From Altererythrobacter sp. (GTDB lineage Bacteria; Pseudomonadota; Alphaproteobacteria; Sphingomonadales; Sphingomonadaceae), in assembly GCA_017308255.1 (NCBI GenBank), contig JAFKFN010000004.1:124001-188000 (forward strand): a DNA stretch of 64,000 nt. The letters run 5' to 3'. Under the pieces are notes generated by a model. That model worked only from the letters and a program-made list of their open reading frames with translations. It searched no databases and was not told where the DNA came from. Position 1 is the stretch's first letter; each line of letters opens with the position of its first letter. Below, piece by piece: positions 32,852 through 41,641 of this stretch. Both the position numbers and the translations under genes were made by a program.

Positions 32852-32947
32852 CTTATGCGTGTATAACAGGGGAAATGTGGCCGCGCCCTGAGGGCGCCCA
32901 TCAGGGGCTCGCGAACAGCCGGCCGACAAGAAAGGTCTAGGGACACA

Positions 32948-33859
32948 GTGAGCAACACCACTATCAAACGGTCTGTGAGCGTCCCCGCGCTCGGCGGGGA
33001 ACAGAGCCTCAATCGCTATCTGGCCGAGATCAAGAAATTCCCGGTGCTGACGGCGGAGCAGGAATACATGCTCGCCAAGCGCTATGAGGAGCATGAGGAC
33101 GCCGAAGCGGCGGCCCAGCTGGTCACCAGCCATCTGCGGCTCGTGGCGAAGATCGCCATGGGCTATCGCGGCTATGGCCTGCCGGTCAGCGATCTCATCT
33201 CCGAAGGCAACGTGGGCCTGATGCAGGGCGTGAAGAAGTTCGAGCCCGATCGCGGCTTCCGCCTCGCGACTTATGCGATGTGGTGGATCAAGGCCTCGAT
33301 CCAGGAGTTCATCCTCCGCTCGTGGTCGCTCGTGAAGATGGGCACCACCGCGGCGCAGAAGAAGCTGTTCTTCAACCTGCGGCGGATGAAGAAGAACCTC
33401 GAAGCCTATGAGGACAGCGACCTGCATCCCGACGATGTCGCCAAGATCGCCAAGGATCTGGGCGTGCCGGAACAGGAAGTGGTCAACATGAACCGGCGGA
33501 TGATGATGGGCGGCGATGCGTCGCTCAACGTCAGCCTGCGCGGGGACGAGGAAGGCGCCGGCCAGTGGCAGGACTGGCTGACCGACGACCGCCCGCTGCA
33601 GGACGAAACCGTCGCCGACGCCGAAGAGGCCACCGTGCGCCACGAGATGCTGCAAGAGGCGATGGAAAGCCTCAACGAGCGCGAACGGCACATCCTGGTC
33701 GAACGGCGCCTGACGGACAATCCGCAGACGCTGGAGGAGCTGAGCCAAGTCTACGACGTCAGCCGCGAACGCATCCGCCAGATCGAGGTGCGCGCGTTCG
33801 AGAAGCTGCAGAAGGCGATGCAGCGGATCGCCGGCGAAAGGCTGCTGCCCGCCGCCTGA
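32948..33859 (+). CDS. rpoH: Heat-shock sigma factor RpoH (sigma-32)
   Basis: A 303-aa group-3 sigma factor that directs RNA polymerase to heat-shock promoters. Region 2 (LIKE segment VTSHLRLVAKIAMGYRGYG to ATYAMWWIKASIQ) and region 4 (NPQTLEELSQVYDVSRERIR) are clear, and the RpoH box QKKLFFNLRRM separates it from housekeeping sigma factors. It starts with GTG 32948 behind AAAGGTCTAGGGA. clpB in this window has an RpoH-type promoter. Confidence 0.96.
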   Translation: MSNTTIKRSVSVPALGGEQSLNRYLAEIKKFPVLTAEQEYMLAKRYEEHEDAEAAAQLVTSHLRLVAKIAMGYRGYGLPVSDLISEGNVGLMQGVKKFEPDRGFRLATYAMWWIKASIQEFILRSWSLVKMGTTAAQKKLFFNLRRMKKNLEAYEDSDLHPDDVAKIAKDLGVPEQEVVNMNRRMMMGGDASLNVSLRGDEEGAGQWQDWLTDDRPLQDETVADAEEATVRHEMLQEAMESLNERERHILVERRLTDNPQTLEELSQVYDVSRERIRQIEVRAFEKLQKAMQRIAGERLLPAA

Positions 33860-33889
33860 GCCCGGCGTCTCTGATCACCCGATAACCCG

Positions 33890-33926
33890 TTACCCCCGCC
33901 GCCCAACACGATGGCGGCGGGGGTAA
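33890..33926. terminator. Bidirectional terminator after rpoH
   Basis: Perfect 14-bp stem (ttacccccgccgcc at 33890-33903, ggcggcgggggtaa at 33913-33926) with a 9-nt loop, between the convergent rpoH and transporter genes. Confidence 0.85.
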
Positions 33927-33986
33927 TTGGCATGAGCGTGAAGAGCGTTTCGCCACGGTCGGCGCGGCATGGGACGTGCCGCCCCG

Positions 33987-35288
33987 TCAAGCAGGCTGGG
34001 CCACCGGCGGCGTGGTCTTTCCTTCGTGGCGCCGGCCGATGGCATAGCCCAGCGCCGCCCAGATCGCCGCCACCGCCATGCCGGCCAGGGCGACGCCGGT
34101 GATCGAGGCCATCGCCGTAATCCCGGTATGCACCCACCCGGAAATCGCATCGCCGCCGCGATAGACAAACGTGTCGATGGCGTTCTTGGCCTTGTACTTG
34201 GTTTGCGTATCGAGGGTGGTGAACAGCATCTCGCGCCCCGGCTTGACCAGCGCATATTCGCCCACCCGGCGCACGATCATCACGAAGGCGAGCACCGGGA
34301 ACGTGGCGACAAGCGCGAGCAGGCCGAATCCGGCCATCATCGTCAGTGGAACGGCCACCAGCAGGACGGTGACGCCGAGCCGCTTCGCCAGCCGGCCGGT
34401 GAGGAAAAGCTGGATCAGGATCGTGGACGCCTGCACCGCCACGTCGATCGCGGCGAACACCTGGGTCTGCCGCGTGCGGTCGGGGAAGGTCTCCTCCACG
34501 ATCCGCGCCTGTTCGAAATAGAGGAATGTCGTCGCCATGGTCAGCATCAGGACGAAGGCGGAAATCGCCAGCAGATAGGGCGATCGGGCGATCAGGGTGA
34601 GCCCCGCCCAGACCGAGCCGCCCATGCGCTCCACCGCCGGCGGTGTATCGGCGCGCGGCCCCAGGCGCTCGCGCCAGGCCAGCAGCCGGCGCACGAAGAT
34701 CAGCGTCGCCAGCAGCAGCACGGCGGACAGCAACAGCAGCCCCGGTTCACCCAGCGGCGCGATCAGGAAGCCCGACAGCAGCGGCCCCGTCAGCCCGCCC
34801 AGGCTGGCCCCGGCGGCGATCTGGCCGAACAGGCGCCGCCCGCGCTCCTGCTCGAACAAGTCGGCCATCAGGCTCCAGGCGATCGACACCACGAACAGGT
34901 TCATCACCGAAAGCCAGATGTAGAATGCGCGCGCGATCCACACGTTGCCGGGATCGGCGGCCAGACTGGCGGCAAAACCCGCCATGACGGCGGCGGACAG
35001 CACATAGAGGATCGGCAGCAGCCGCCGGCGCGGCTGGCGCGAGGCGATCCACCCGTAAAGCGGCACCACCACCAGCGTGGCGGCGAACGTTCCGGTCCAC
35101 AGCCACTGGAGGTTGTCCACCCCGCCGGCGATGGCGAACGTCTCGCGCACCGGGCGCAGCATGAAGTAGCTGGCGAACAGCAGGAAAAACAGCATGAAGC
35201 CGTCGACGATCGCCGGCGCTTCCTCCGGCTCGGCGGCGATCAGGCGATAGAGCGGCTGCCGGGACGCCGCGCCCTCAGAGGGCGTCAA
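33987..35288 (-). CDS. MFS / NTP-exchange-like transporter
   Basis: A 433-aa membrane protein with about 12 predicted transmembrane segments. The N-terminal text (VDGFMLFFLLFASYFMLRPVRETFAI) matches the Npt1/Npt2-type proteins related to ATP/ADP translocases, which in free-living bacteria have unknown substrates. The start TTG 35286-35288 overlaps the end of the aldo/keto reductase gene by 14 nt; the in-frame extension upstream is just that gene read in another frame. Confidence 0.8.
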   Translation of the reverse strand: MTPSEGAASRQPLYRLIAAEPEEAPAIVDGFMLFFLLFASYFMLRPVRETFAIAGGVDNLQWLWTGTFAATLVVVPLYGWIASRQPRRRLLPILYVLSAAVMAGFAASLAADPGNVWIARAFYIWLSVMNLFVVSIAWSLMADLFEQERGRRLFGQIAAGASLGGLTGPLLSGFLIAPLGEPGLLLLSAVLLLATLIFVRRLLAWRERLGPRADTPPAVERMGGSVWAGLTLIARSPYLLAISAFVLMLTMATTFLYFEQARIVEETFPDRTRQTQVFAAIDVAVQASTILIQLFLTGRLAKRLGVTVLLVAVPLTMMAGFGLLALVATFPVLAFVMIVRRVGEYALVKPGREMLFTTLDTQTKYKAKNAIDTFVYRGGDAISGWVHTGITAMASITGVALAGMAVAAIWAALGYAIGRRHEGKTTPPVAQPA

Positions 35289-36204
35289 TGAACTGTTCCA
35301 TCCGCTGCCGCATCGCCGCGTCGGGCAAGGGTCCCCGGGCCGCACCCAGATTGTCATCCACATAGCGGACTTGCGCCATGCCGGGGATGGCGATCGGCCG
35401 CGCCGGATGGGAGAGGACATATTTCAGGAACACCTGCGCCCAGCTGGTCGCGCCGATTTCGGCCGCCCAGCCGGGCAAGGGCAAATCCTGGGTGGCGGCG
35501 AAAAGCCGGTCACGCCCGAACGGCAGGTTGACCATCACGGCGATGCCCTGTTCCTGCGCGAGGGGCAGGATGCGGTCGGCCGCGCCGCGATTGTCGAGCG
35601 CGTAATCGATCTGGATGCAATCGAGCTGCTCGCGCCGCATCACGGCTTCGAAGGCTGCATATTGCTGGTCGGCCGACGTGGTGATGCCCAGCGCGCCGAT
35701 CCGCCCCGCCGCGCGCAGATCGCGCAGGAGGGCCAGCTGGTTGTCCACGTCGCGCAGGTTATGGACCGCGATCAGGTCGATCCGGTCGGTCCTGAGCTTG
35801 CGGAACGAATCCTCGATCTGCGCCGCGCCTTCCTCGCGCGTGCCGGCCCCGACCTTGGTGGCCAGGAACAGGCGATCGCGAACGCCGAGTTCCTGCACCA
35901 GTTGCCCGACGACGTCCTCGGCGCGGCCATAGGACGGGGCGGTGTCGATCACTCTCCCGCCCAGCTCCGTGAAACGGTGGATCGTATCGCGCAGCGGCGC
36001 CAGCGCGGCGGCGTCCGCCGGATCGGCATAGCGCCGCGCGGTGCCGATGCCGATCACCGGCAGGTCGACGCCGCGGAGCGGGCGGGTCAGGAGCCCGTCC
36101 GCGTCAGCGGCGCGGGCGATGCCGGACAGCAGCGCCGTGGCGGACGCGGCAAGCACGGGCGCGGCGGCCAGGGCGGACATGAAGCGACGGCGGCCGAACT
36201 GCAT
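35275..36204 (-). CDS. Aldo/keto reductase with Tat signal
   Basis: A 309-aa protein. The N-terminus FGRRRFMSALAAAPVLAAS is a twin-arginine signal, so the folded enzyme is exported, unusual for this family. The TIM-barrel AKR motifs follow: VIDTAPSYG (Asp and Tyr of the tetrad), TKVGAG (Lys), AVHNLRD (His) and IAIPGMA near the cofactor phosphate. Substrate unknown. The gene is translationally linked with the downstream transporter. Confidence 0.88.
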   Translation of the reverse strand: MQFGRRRFMSALAAAPVLAASATALLSGIARAADADGLLTRPLRGVDLPVIGIGTARRYADPADAAALAPLRDTIHRFTELGGRVIDTAPSYGRAEDVVGQLVQELGVRDRLFLATKVGAGTREEGAAQIEDSFRKLRTDRIDLIAVHNLRDVDNQLALLRDLRAAGRIGALGITTSADQQYAAFEAVMRREQLDCIQIDYALDNRGAADRILPLAQEQGIAVMVNLPFGRDRLFAATQDLPLPGWAAEIGATSWAQVFLKYVLSHPARPIAIPGMAQVRYVDDNLGAARGPLPDAAMRQRMEQFIDAL

Positions 36205-36275
36205 CGAACGTCTCCCTCTCGTATCCGGGAGGCATCGGATAGCAGTGCGGGCGAAAGGTCAAGCCCGGGCGGGTA

Positions 36276-37673
36276 TCAGCCGATGAAGCCGAACAGGTCG
36301 TGCGCGTCCGCATCCTCGATCGTGGCCGTGACGATGTCGCCCGGCTGGAGGGTTGCGGGTACGTTGCGCAGGAACACCTGGCCGTCGATCTCCGGCGCGT
36401 CGGCCTCGCTGCGGCCGGTGGCGCCCACATCGCCGTCCTCGTCCGGCTCGCCCACTTCGTCGATGATGACGGGCACGCTGCGGCCGACCTTGGCCTGGAG
36501 CTTCGCCGCGCTGATCCGCTCGGTCACTTCCATGATCCGGGCGTAGCGTTCTTCCTTCAGCGCCTCGGGCACCGGATCGGGCAGGGCATTGGCCGCGGCG
36601 CCGGCCACCGGCTCGAACCGGAACGCGCCCACACGGTCGAGCTGGGCCTTTTCCAGCCAGTCGAGCAGGTACTGGAAATCCTCCTCGGTCTCGCCGGGGA
36701 AGCCGACCACGAAGCTGGAGCGGATCGTCAGATCCGGCACGATCTCGCGCCAGGCGCGGATGCGTTCGAGCACCTTGGCTTCGTTCGCCGGGCGCTTCAT
36801 CGCCTTCAGCACCTTGGCGCTCGCGTGCTGGAACGGGATGTCGAGGTAAGGCGTCAGCAGGCCCTCCGCCATCAGCGGGATCACCGCGTCCACATGCGGA
36901 TAGGGATAGACATAGTGCAGCCGCACCCAGGGCACCGCGCCCTCCGGCGTGCGAAGCCGGCCCAGCTCGCGGGCAAGGTCGGTCATGTGGGCGCGGACCG
37001 GGTGGCCCTTCCACAAGCGCTCCTCATGCCGGATGTCCACGCCATAGGCGCTGGTATCCTGGCTGATGACCAGCAGTTCCTTCGTACCGGCGGCGACGAG
37101 CTTTTCCGCCTCGCGCAGCACCGCGTCCACTCTCCGGCTGGCGAGCTTCCCGCGAAGCTGCGGGATGATGCAGAAGGCGCAGGAATGATTGCAGCCCTCG
37201 GAGATCTTCAGATAGCTGTAATGCCGCGGCGTCAGCTTGACGCCGCCCATCTCGTCCAGCGCCTGAGGGATCAGGTCCACGAACGGGCCTTGGGTGGGTG
37301 GGGCGGCCTCGTGCACCGCTTCCACCACCTGCTCGTACTGCTGCGGCCCGGTGACGGCGAGCACTTGCGGGAAGCGCGCGCGGATGGTCTCCGCCTCCTC
37401 GCCCATGCAGCCGGTCACGATCACCCGGCCGTTCTCGGCAATGGCTTCGCCGATCGCATCCAGGCTTTCTTCCTTGGCGGAATCGAGGAAGCCGCAGGTG
37501 TTGACCACCACCACGTCGGCGCCCTCATAATCCGGGCTCATCGCATAGCCATCGGCGCGCAGGCGCGTGAGGATGCGCTCGGAATCGACCAGCGCCTTGG
37601 GGCAGCCGAGCGAAACCATGCCGACCTTCTTCGCGTCCGGAATGGAGCGAGCCTGGGGAGATTCGATTGTCAC
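36276..37673 (-). CDS. rimO: Ribosomal protein S12 methylthiotransferase RimO
   Basis: A 465-aa radical-SAM enzyme that methylthiolates an Asp in ribosomal protein S12. The N-terminal UPF0004 domain has three cluster cysteines ([24 protein letters not shown]), the radical-SAM motif is CNHSCAFC (about residue 162), and a C-terminal TRAM-like domain ends the protein. The length fits. Single gene with its own start ATG 37671-37673. Confidence 0.96.
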   Translation of the reverse strand: MTIESPQARSIPDAKKVGMVSLGCPKALVDSERILTRLRADGYAMSPDYEGADVVVVNTCGFLDSAKEESLDAIGEAIAENGRVIVTGCMGEEAETIRARFPQVLAVTGPQQYEQVVEAVHEAAPPTQGPFVDLIPQALDEMGGVKLTPRHYSYLKISEGCNHSCAFCIIPQLRGKLASRRVDAVLREAEKLVAAGTKELLVISQDTSAYGVDIRHEERLWKGHPVRAHMTDLARELGRLRTPEGAVPWVRLHYVYPYPHVDAVIPLMAEGLLTPYLDIPFQHASAKVLKAMKRPANEAKVLERIRAWREIVPDLTIRSSFVVGFPGETEEDFQYLLDWLEKAQLDRVGAFRFEPVAGAAANALPDPVPEALKEERYARIMEVTERISAAKLQAKVGRSVPVIIDEVGEPDEDGDVGATGRSEADAPEIDGQVFLRNVPATLQPGDIVTATIEDADAHDLFGFIG

Positions 37674-37735
37674 GATGGCGGCGCCCCTACACGCAAAGCG
37701 CGCTTCGGGCTAGAGTGCGATCGTCCGGGCGTGTT

Positions 37736-37820
37736 TCGTCATTGCGAGGAGCGAAGCGACGAAGCAATCCAGGGCGGTGTAAAGCGGCCCTGGATTGCTT
37801 CGCTCCGCTCGCAATGACGA
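37736..37820. repeat. Dispersed palindromic repeat, gtcattgcgagg type
   Basis: An 85-bp inverted repeat (tcgtcattgcgaggagcga at the left, its inverse at the right; the inner part spells agcaatccag / ctggattgct). Same family as 27125-27209. It lies between rimO and the DUF1761-like gene. Confidence 0.88.
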
Positions 37821-37862
37821 AAATATCCTTCAGATGCGCTCGGTCAGGGTGGGGAGTTTCAT

Positions 37863-38255
37863 ATGAACTGGTTGGCAATCGTTCTCGGCACCGCGGCATT
37901 TTTCGCGGTGGGGGCGGTGTGGTACACCGTGCTGTTCGGCAAGGCATGGCGGCGTCTCACGGGCCTGAGCGAGGAACAGCTCAGGAGCGGGGCCAACGGG
38001 CCGTTGATCTTCGTTTTGTGCTTCCTGCTGGAACTTCTGGTGGTGACGATGCTGGGGCACCTGTTCGCCTTCCTCCAGCCCTCCGACCGCGCGAAGATGA
38101 TGATCTCCACCGGCTTCGGCCTGACGATCATGTCGCCGGCGATCGGCATCACCTATCTCTTCATGAGGAAGCCGCTGAAGCTGTTCCTGATCGATGCCGG
38201 GCACTTCGTCGTCGGCATGGCGGCCGTGGGCGTGGTGTTCGTGCTGCTGGGATAA
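37863..38255 (+). CDS. DUF1761-like membrane protein
   Basis: A 130-aa integral membrane protein with four predicted transmembrane segments (starting MNWLAIVLGTAAFFAVGAVWYTVLF). The Trp-Tyr after a small-residue helix and the second segment LIFVLCFLLELLVVTMLGH fit DUF1761. ATG 37863 has GGGGAG 9 nt upstream. Function unknown. It is flanked on both sides by palindromic repeats of two different families. Confidence 0.75.
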   Translation: MNWLAIVLGTAAFFAVGAVWYTVLFGKAWRRLTGLSEEQLRSGANGPLIFVLCFLLELLVVTMLGHLFAFLQPSDRAKMMISTGFGLTIMSPAIGITYLFMRKPLKLFLIDAGHFVVGMAAVGVVFVLLG

Positions 38256-38267
38256 GCCGCCCCCACT

Positions 38268-38347
38268 CGTCATTCCCGCGAACGCGGGAACCCAGGGCGC
38301 GGTAGCGCAATAGAGCCGACTGGGTCCCCGCGTTCGCGGGAATGACG
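38268..38347. repeat. Dispersed palindromic repeat, gcgggaacccag type
   Basis: An 80-bp inverted repeat: arms 38268-38295 and 38320-38347, each itself containing the hairpin cccgcgaacgcggg, with an inner spacer that includes agcgcaatagagccga. It is the complete form of the sequence found at both ends of the GIY-YIG gene at 23.7-24.0 kb. Confidence 0.9.
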
Positions 38348-38384
38348 AAGAAGACGGGGGTGCGAAGCCGCTCCCCGCCTCCGC

Positions 38385-39845
38385 TTAAGCCTCCAGCTCC
38401 AGCTTGAACCCGGCCTTCTCTACCATGAGGCTGGTGAGGTCGGTGCGCTTCAATATCTCGCGCAGCAGGTTCATCACCGGCACCGTGGCCGGATCGTATT
38501 CGCGCGGGGCGGGGCCGGCGGCCCGCATCGCATCCACTTGCGCCGCCGGCATCGTCGCGCGCAGCAGGAACTCCTCGTCGGACAGGCGCGAGCCGATGCG
38601 GCGGCGCAGGTCCGAAAGTTCGGCCATGCCGGGTTCCGCCTGCAATTCCTTCGTACGCGGATTGGCCATGATCCGGTCCATGACCTGGGGCTCGATCGGT
38701 ACGTTCGGCCGCCCGAACTTGCCCAGCGCATAGCGGATGATCTCGTCCGGGATCACGCCATAGCGTTCCTTGCCCGTCACGTTGAGCATGGCCTGGGTCT
38801 GCAGCATCTGGGCGAAGGGCGTCATCACGATCGGCCAGCCCAGTTCCTGCCGCACGCGGCCCATTTCCTCGATCACCGCGCCTTCCAGATGGGGCACGCC
38901 GTGGTCCGCCAGGTGTCGCCGCATCGTGCCCACCATGCCGCCGGGAAGCTGATGGCCCAGATAAGCCGCGTCGAACGCCATGGGGTGGCCGGTCGGCAGG
39001 CCTTCCGCCTCCGCCAGCGCGGTGAAATAGCGGGCGACTTCGGCCACAGCTTCGTCATCGATGTCCACCGTGTGGCCCAGCGTGCGCAAGTTGGCGATCA
39101 TCCGTTGGATCGGCGGATTGCTGGTCCCGTCGGCCGCGCCGCCGCTGGCGCACTGCACGGCCATGACGCCCAGCTCCGCCGCTTCCAGGCAGGCCGGTTC
39201 GGCCAGGCCGATCGTGCAGTGGTTGTGCAGTTCCAGCGGCTTATCGCCGATTTCCGCCAGGATCGCCGGGATCAGCGTGCGCGCGCGCCGCGCCGTCAGC
39301 AGGCCGCCGGGGTCCTTGATATAGAGCGCATCGACATCGGGGCTCGCCGCCAGGGTTTTTGCGGCGGCGGCATAGTGCGCGTCGTCGTGGATCGGGCTGA
39401 TGGTATAGACCAGCGCGCCCACCACCTGCTCCCCGCCGGCACGCTTGACCAGCTTGGCCACCTCGACGTTGGAGGCGGCGTCGTTGGTCGGGTCCGCCAG
39501 GGCGAAGCGGCGGATGCCGCTCCGGGCCAAGGTGCGGAACGCCAGTTCCATGAACTCGGGAGAAGCGGTTTCCCAGGCGATGAAGCGGAAACCGGTGGAG
39601 AGGAATTGCAGCGGGGTGTTGCGGCAGATGTCTGCCATGGCCCGGATCCGCTCCCACGGATCCTCCTGCTTGTAGCGCACCGCCACGCCCATGTGGGTGC
39701 TGGTGGTGAAGTCAATCGCGCGATAGCCGGCACGTTCCATCGCCGGGGCGATGGTGAGCGTTTTCGCGGTATCCACTCCCAGCGCGCCCCACAGGCACTG
39801 GTTGCCATCGCGCAGAGAGGTTTCGACGATCTGGATGTCGGCCAT
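38385..39845 (-). CDS. Biotin-dependent carboxylase, carboxyltransferase subunit
   Basis: A 486-aa protein of the oxaloacetate decarboxylase alpha / pyruvate carboxylase B type. It begins IVETSLRDGNQCLWGALG, the TIM-barrel carboxyltransferase signature, with the metal-binding His pair in ELHNHCTIGL and Lys in LYIKDPGGLL. There is no biotinyl domain at its end; a separate carrier protein is encoded upstream. In the gene cluster with a split phosphotransferase it may carboxylate a phosphorylated aryl ketone rather than pyruvate. The upstream gap holds a palindromic repeat. Confidence 0.85.
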   Translation of the reverse strand: MADIQIVETSLRDGNQCLWGALGVDTAKTLTIAPAMERAGYRAIDFTTSTHMGVAVRYKQEDPWERIRAMADICRNTPLQFLSTGFRFIAWETASPEFMELAFRTLARSGIRRFALADPTNDAASNVEVAKLVKRAGGEQVVGALVYTISPIHDDAHYAAAAKTLAASPDVDALYIKDPGGLLTARRARTLIPAILAEIGDKPLELHNHCTIGLAEPACLEAAELGVMAVQCASGGAADGTSNPPIQRMIANLRTLGHTVDIDDEAVAEVARYFTALAEAEGLPTGHPMAFDAAYLGHQLPGGMVGTMRRHLADHGVPHLEGAVIEEMGRVRQELGWPIVMTPFAQMLQTQAMLNVTGKERYGVIPDEIIRYALGKFGRPNVPIEPQVMDRIMANPRTKELQAEPGMAELSDLRRRIGSRLSDEEFLLRATMPAAQVDAMRAAGPAPREYDPATVPVMNLLREILKRTDLTSLMVEKAGFKLELEA

Positions 39846-39873
39846 GGCTTATATTTTCCCAGCGAACCCAAGT

Positions 39874-39955
39874 TCATCATCCCCGCGAACGCGGGGACCC
39901 AGAGCGAAGTAGCGCAACAGAGCCGACTGGGTCTCCGCGTTCGCGGGGATGATGA
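39874..39955. repeat. Dispersed palindromic repeat inside the carboxylase operon
   Basis: An 82-bp inverted repeat of the same family as 38268-38347 (tcatcatccccgcgaacgcg at the left, its inverse at the right). It sits in the 137-nt gap between the carboxyltransferase and biotin carrier genes. Confidence 0.9.
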
Positions 39956-39982
39956 AAAGGGGAGAGGGATCGCTTGCCATCA

Positions 39983-40444
39983 TCAACCCACTCGCACGCG
40001 CAGCAGCGGCTGGCCTTCCTCCACCGCCGTGCCGTTTTCCGCCAGGACGGCCACAACCGTGCCGTTCACGCCGGCACGGATCGGGTTCATCAGCTTCATT
40101 ACCTCGATGATCCCGATGGTGGTTTCCGCGTCCACCGTATCGCCCACTTGCACGAATGCCGGATCGCCCGGGCGCGGCGCGGTGTAGAAGTTGCCGAGCA
40201 GCGGGGCGGGCACGTCCACCTCTCCGGCGCGGGCGGCACCGGCTTCCTGAGTCAGCGGCTCTGACTCGGATGGGGGGGAGGGAGCTTGCGCGTAATCCGG
40301 CTCATCCTCCTCGCGCGGGGCCCATCCGCCGCCGTCGCGCCGGATGCGCAGATGGAACTCGCCCATCTGCAAATCCAACGAAGAGAAGCGGGATTCGTCG
40401 AGCAGCCTGGCGATTTCGGCGATGTCGCTGGCCGTCAGGCTCAC
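39983..40444 (-). CDS. Biotin carboxyl carrier protein
   Basis: A 153-aa protein. It starts with GTG 40442-40444, overlapping the stop of the upstream gene (GTGA). The N-terminal 40 residues are helical, a Pro/Glu-rich linker follows, and the last 75 residues form a biotinyl domain with EVMKLMN, whose Lys is biotinylated. It carries carboxylated biotin between a biotin carboxylase, not found in this cluster, and the carboxyltransferase encoded next. Confidence 0.93.
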   Translation of the reverse strand: MSLTASDIAEIARLLDESRFSSLDLQMGEFHLRIRRDGGGWAPREEDEPDYAQAPSPPSESEPLTQEAGAARAGEVDVPAPLLGNFYTAPRPGDPAFVQVGDTVDAETTIGIIEVMKLMNPIRAGVNGTVVAVLAENGTAVEEGQPLLRVRVG

Positions 40445-41481
40445 CGTTTACCTCCGCCGAAGATACTCATCACATGGGCCAATGGATTGGCTTCGACCGG
40501 CTTGACCGGCGCGCTCGCATCCTTGGCCGACCACACCGTTTCGGGCCGCGATTGCAGCAGGAACACATGGCCTGCCTCGTCCAGCGCCCATTCGATATCC
40601 TGCGGCTTGCCGTAATGCCGCTCCACCTTTCGGCCGACCTCGCGCAGGGCCATGAGCTGATCGTCGGTCAGGCACGGCTGATTGGCGATCGCCGCTTCAT
40701 TGGCCACTTCCACGATGCCGCCGCCGGGTGCGGGGACTTGCCGGGCGTGCTTGTCGGAAATGTCGCGCACGGAAATCTCGCCGGTGATCTTGCCCATCAC
40801 CCAGCGATCGGGCGTCACTTCGCCCGAAACCACCGCGCTGCCCAGGCCCCAGGCGCCTTCGACGGTGATGACGGACTTGTCCCCGGTCAGCGGGCTGCGG
40901 GTGAACATCACCCCGGCGCACATCGCATCGACCATGCGCTGCACCACCACCGCCATGGCCACGCCTTCTTCCGGCAGGCCCTGCTTGCGGCGATAGGTCA
41001 TGCTCTCCACCGAATAGAGGCTGCCCCAGCATTCGCGCACGCGCGCGGCCATCTGGTCCGCACCGAGCACCCACAGGAAGGTGTCCTGAAGGCCGGCGAA
41101 GCTGGCGTCCTCGGCATCCTCGGTCGTCGCGCTGGAGCGTATCGCCACCGGCTCTTCGGCGGGGCACAGCTCGGCATAGGCGGCGCGGACGGCTTGCGCG
41201 ACCGCTTCGGGCACCGGCTCCTCCATCACCCGCCGGCGCAGCTCCTCCGACAGCGCGACGGTGGCTTCCAGGTCGCTGGGGTCAAGCGCCTCGACCCGCG
41301 CCCGCACCGGTGCGCGCGCTTCCAGCGCCTCGAGGAATTGCTCGAACGCGCTCGTCGTCACCACGAAGCCCGGCGGCACGGCGATCCCCGCCTGCGTCAG
41401 TTCGCCCAGCGAGCCGCCTTTGCCGCCCACGGTCGGCCGGTCGGCGATGCCGACCTCCTTGAACCATGCGACGGGGTTCAT
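40441..41481 (-). CDS. PEP-synthase N-domain-like protein (phenylphosphate synthase B type)
   Basis: A 346-aa ATP-grasp protein similar to the ATP/pyruvate-binding half of PEP synthase: GGKGGSLGELTQAGIAVPPG, AIRSSATTEDAEDASFAG and GWALGxGSAVV-like text (AWGLGSAVVSGEVTPD), with DIEWALDEAG near the end. Phenylphosphate synthases use such a separate ATP-binding chain together with a mobile-His chain, here encoded directly upstream. The pair should transfer the beta-phosphate of ATP to an aryl hydroxyl group. Confidence 0.85.
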   Translation of the reverse strand: MNPVAWFKEVGIADRPTVGGKGGSLGELTQAGIAVPPGFVVTTSAFEQFLEALEARAPVRARVEALDPSDLEATVALSEELRRRVMEEPVPEAVAQAVRAAYAELCPAEEPVAIRSSATTEDAEDASFAGLQDTFLWVLGADQMAARVRECWGSLYSVESMTYRRKQGLPEEGVAMAVVVQRMVDAMCAGVMFTRSPLTGDKSVITVEGAWGLGSAVVSGEVTPDRWVMGKITGEISVRDISDKHARQVPAPGGGIVEVANEAAIANQPCLTDDQLMALREVGRKVERHYGKPQDIEWALDEAGHVFLLQSRPETVWSAKDASAPVKPVEANPLAHVMSIFGGGKR

Positions 41482-41484
41482 CCG

Positions 41485-41619
41485 ATCCTCCCCGGGACGG
41501 GGAGGGGGACCGCCCGCAGGGTGGTGGAGGGGGATGGCAGCCTGACGCTATGTCGCGTGGGGACGAAAGCCCCCTCCGTCAGCGCTTCGCGCTGCCACCT
41601 CCCCGCGAGCGGGGAGGAT
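41485..41619. repeat. Dispersed palindromic repeat, atcctccccg type
   Basis: A 135-bp structure ending in atcctccccg / cggggaggat, with internal parts such as ggggaggggg, ggtggtggaggggg, and ccccctccgtc. It fills the gap between the two phosphotransferase genes. Such sequences are widespread in alphaproteobacterial intergenic spaces. Confidence 0.75.
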
Positions 41620-41641
41620 TTCACCAGCACCACGTCAACCA

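Noticed and set aside
38268-39955. A CRISPR-like array from the two gcgggaacccag repeats
   Set aside because: The copies are 1.6 kb apart with genes between them and are palindromic elements, not regularly spaced repeats.
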